A stretch of DNA of 64,000 nt from Mycobacterium sp. MFM001 (GTDB lineage Bacteria; Actinomycetota; Actinomycetes; Mycobacteriales; Mycobacteriaceae). Numbering within the stretch: the first letter of the stretch is position 1; each line of letters starts with the position of its first letter. The notes below the pieces were generated by a model, which worked only from the letters and a program-made list of their open reading frames with translations, was not told the DNA's origin and searched no databases. Both the position numbers and the translations under genes were made by a program. Location of the stretch: the NCBI RefSeq assembly GCF_003402475.1, contig NZ_BFAB01000001.1, positions 124,001 to 188,000 of the forward strand, given 5' to 3'. This document shows, in pieces, positions 63,731-64,000 of this stretch.

Positions 63731-64000
63731 TCAGAACTGCAGCGCGGTGAACCGCCAGTCCAGCACCTGGCGGTCCGGCTCGTCCGATCCACTGACGGCG
63801 TAGACCAGCGACCGGAGCGTCAGCACGCCGCCGTGGTCGGTCGGCTGGGCGGACTCGACGTGCAGCTCGCTGTAGAGGGTGTCGCCCTCGTGCACCGGAC
63901 CGGTGTGGTCACAGGACTCCCAGCCCAGCACCGTCGCCACGTTGGGCAGCAACCGAGTGGTTTGCGCCAGCGCCAGGCCGATGGTGTGTCCGCCGTACAC
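63731..64000 (-). CDS. MaoC-like double hot-dog hydratase (Rv0216-like), C-terminal part
   Basis: Only the last 89 residues lie in the window; the start is beyond 64000. GGHTIGLALAQTTRLLP and CDHTGPVHEGDTLYSE belong to a hot-dog domain of the MaoC type, and the end DWRFTALQF agrees with Rv0216 in memory. Probably hydrates enoyl-CoA or related thioesters. The CoA-transferase start lies 10 bp downstream, so they are co-transcribed. Confidence 0.85.
   Translation of the reverse strand: MYGGHTIGLALAQTTRLLPNVATVLGWESCDHTGPVHEGDTLYSELHVESAQPTDHGGVLTLRSLVYAVSGSDEPDRQVLDWRFTALQF

Noticed and set aside
1..64000. CRISPR arrays, tRNA or rRNA genes
   Set aside because: I saw no regularly spaced repeats and no cloverleaf or ribosomal sequence by eye; a proper scan was not possible.

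Overview
The window is high-GC mycobacterial chromosome. Evidence includes a PPE protein of the PPW subfamily, an Lpq lipoprotein, an AftD arabinosyltransferase, a TmaT-like acyltransferase, WS/DGAT, FadD/FadE/EchA and FabG4/HtdX proteins, frequent GTG/TTG starts and four-base gene overlaps. Gene order follows, in reverse orientation, the M. tuberculosis Rv0216-Rv0243 segment (comparison from memory, not a search). Large insertions absent from that species suggest a nontuberculous, probably slow-growing, Mycobacterium.

Layout. 1-10.8 kb is conserved core: fadA2 (partial), fabG4, htdX, a TetR regulator, lpqI, a DUF2613-like small protein, aftD and a lipase-maturation-factor-like membrane protein. 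10.8-23.2 kb is an accessory block between the Rv0235c-like and Rv0234c-like genes. It holds a catalase remnant, a LysR regulator, a FUSC-transporter remnant, fdhD and fdhF directly behind cydA-cydB, a PucR regulator, an SCP2-type gene with an apparent frameshift, a ThDP-dependent enzyme and a VapBC module. 23.2-27.7 kb has gabD1, a 1.33-kb IS481-family element inserted in the gabD1/nrdB intergenic palindrome, R2lox (nrdB) and its TetR regulator with a perfect operator. 27.7-33.0 kb is a tight operon-like run: methyltransferase, two Gfo/Idh/MocA dehydrogenases, a phosphotriesterase-like lactonase and an AMP-forming ligase.

33.0-44.6 kb resembles the cell-envelope locus Rv0223c-Rv0228 (TmaT-like acyltransferase, DUF3068 protein, multi-spanning membrane protein, GT4 glycosyltransferase, MtrP-like methyltransferase, aldehyde dehydrogenase). 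It is interrupted by an NAD(P)-binding protein, a SnoaL-like protein, a PPE-PPW protein and a JmjC-like cupin. 44.6-54.5 kb mixes small regulators (HxlR, TetR), a Cys-rich secreted protein, echA1, two acyl-CoA synthetases, nat, a second crotonase and an acyltransferase. 54.5-64.0 kb returns to lipid genes: WS/DGAT, lipC, a methyltransferase, lipW, two FadE proteins, an amidohydrolase, a CoA-transferase whose motifs look circularly permuted, and the C-terminal part of an Rv0216-like double-hotdog hydratase.

The main theme is acyl-CoA metabolism and mycolate/arabinan envelope assembly. The most unusual items are the cydAB-fdhFD array, the inferred dehydrogenase-lactonase-ligase operon, a 44-bp dispersed repeat inserted in frame in fdhD, the matching operators upstream of fabG4 and the neighbouring TetR gene, and the permuted CoA-transferase. 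All family and ortholog calls are by eye from motifs and synteny.
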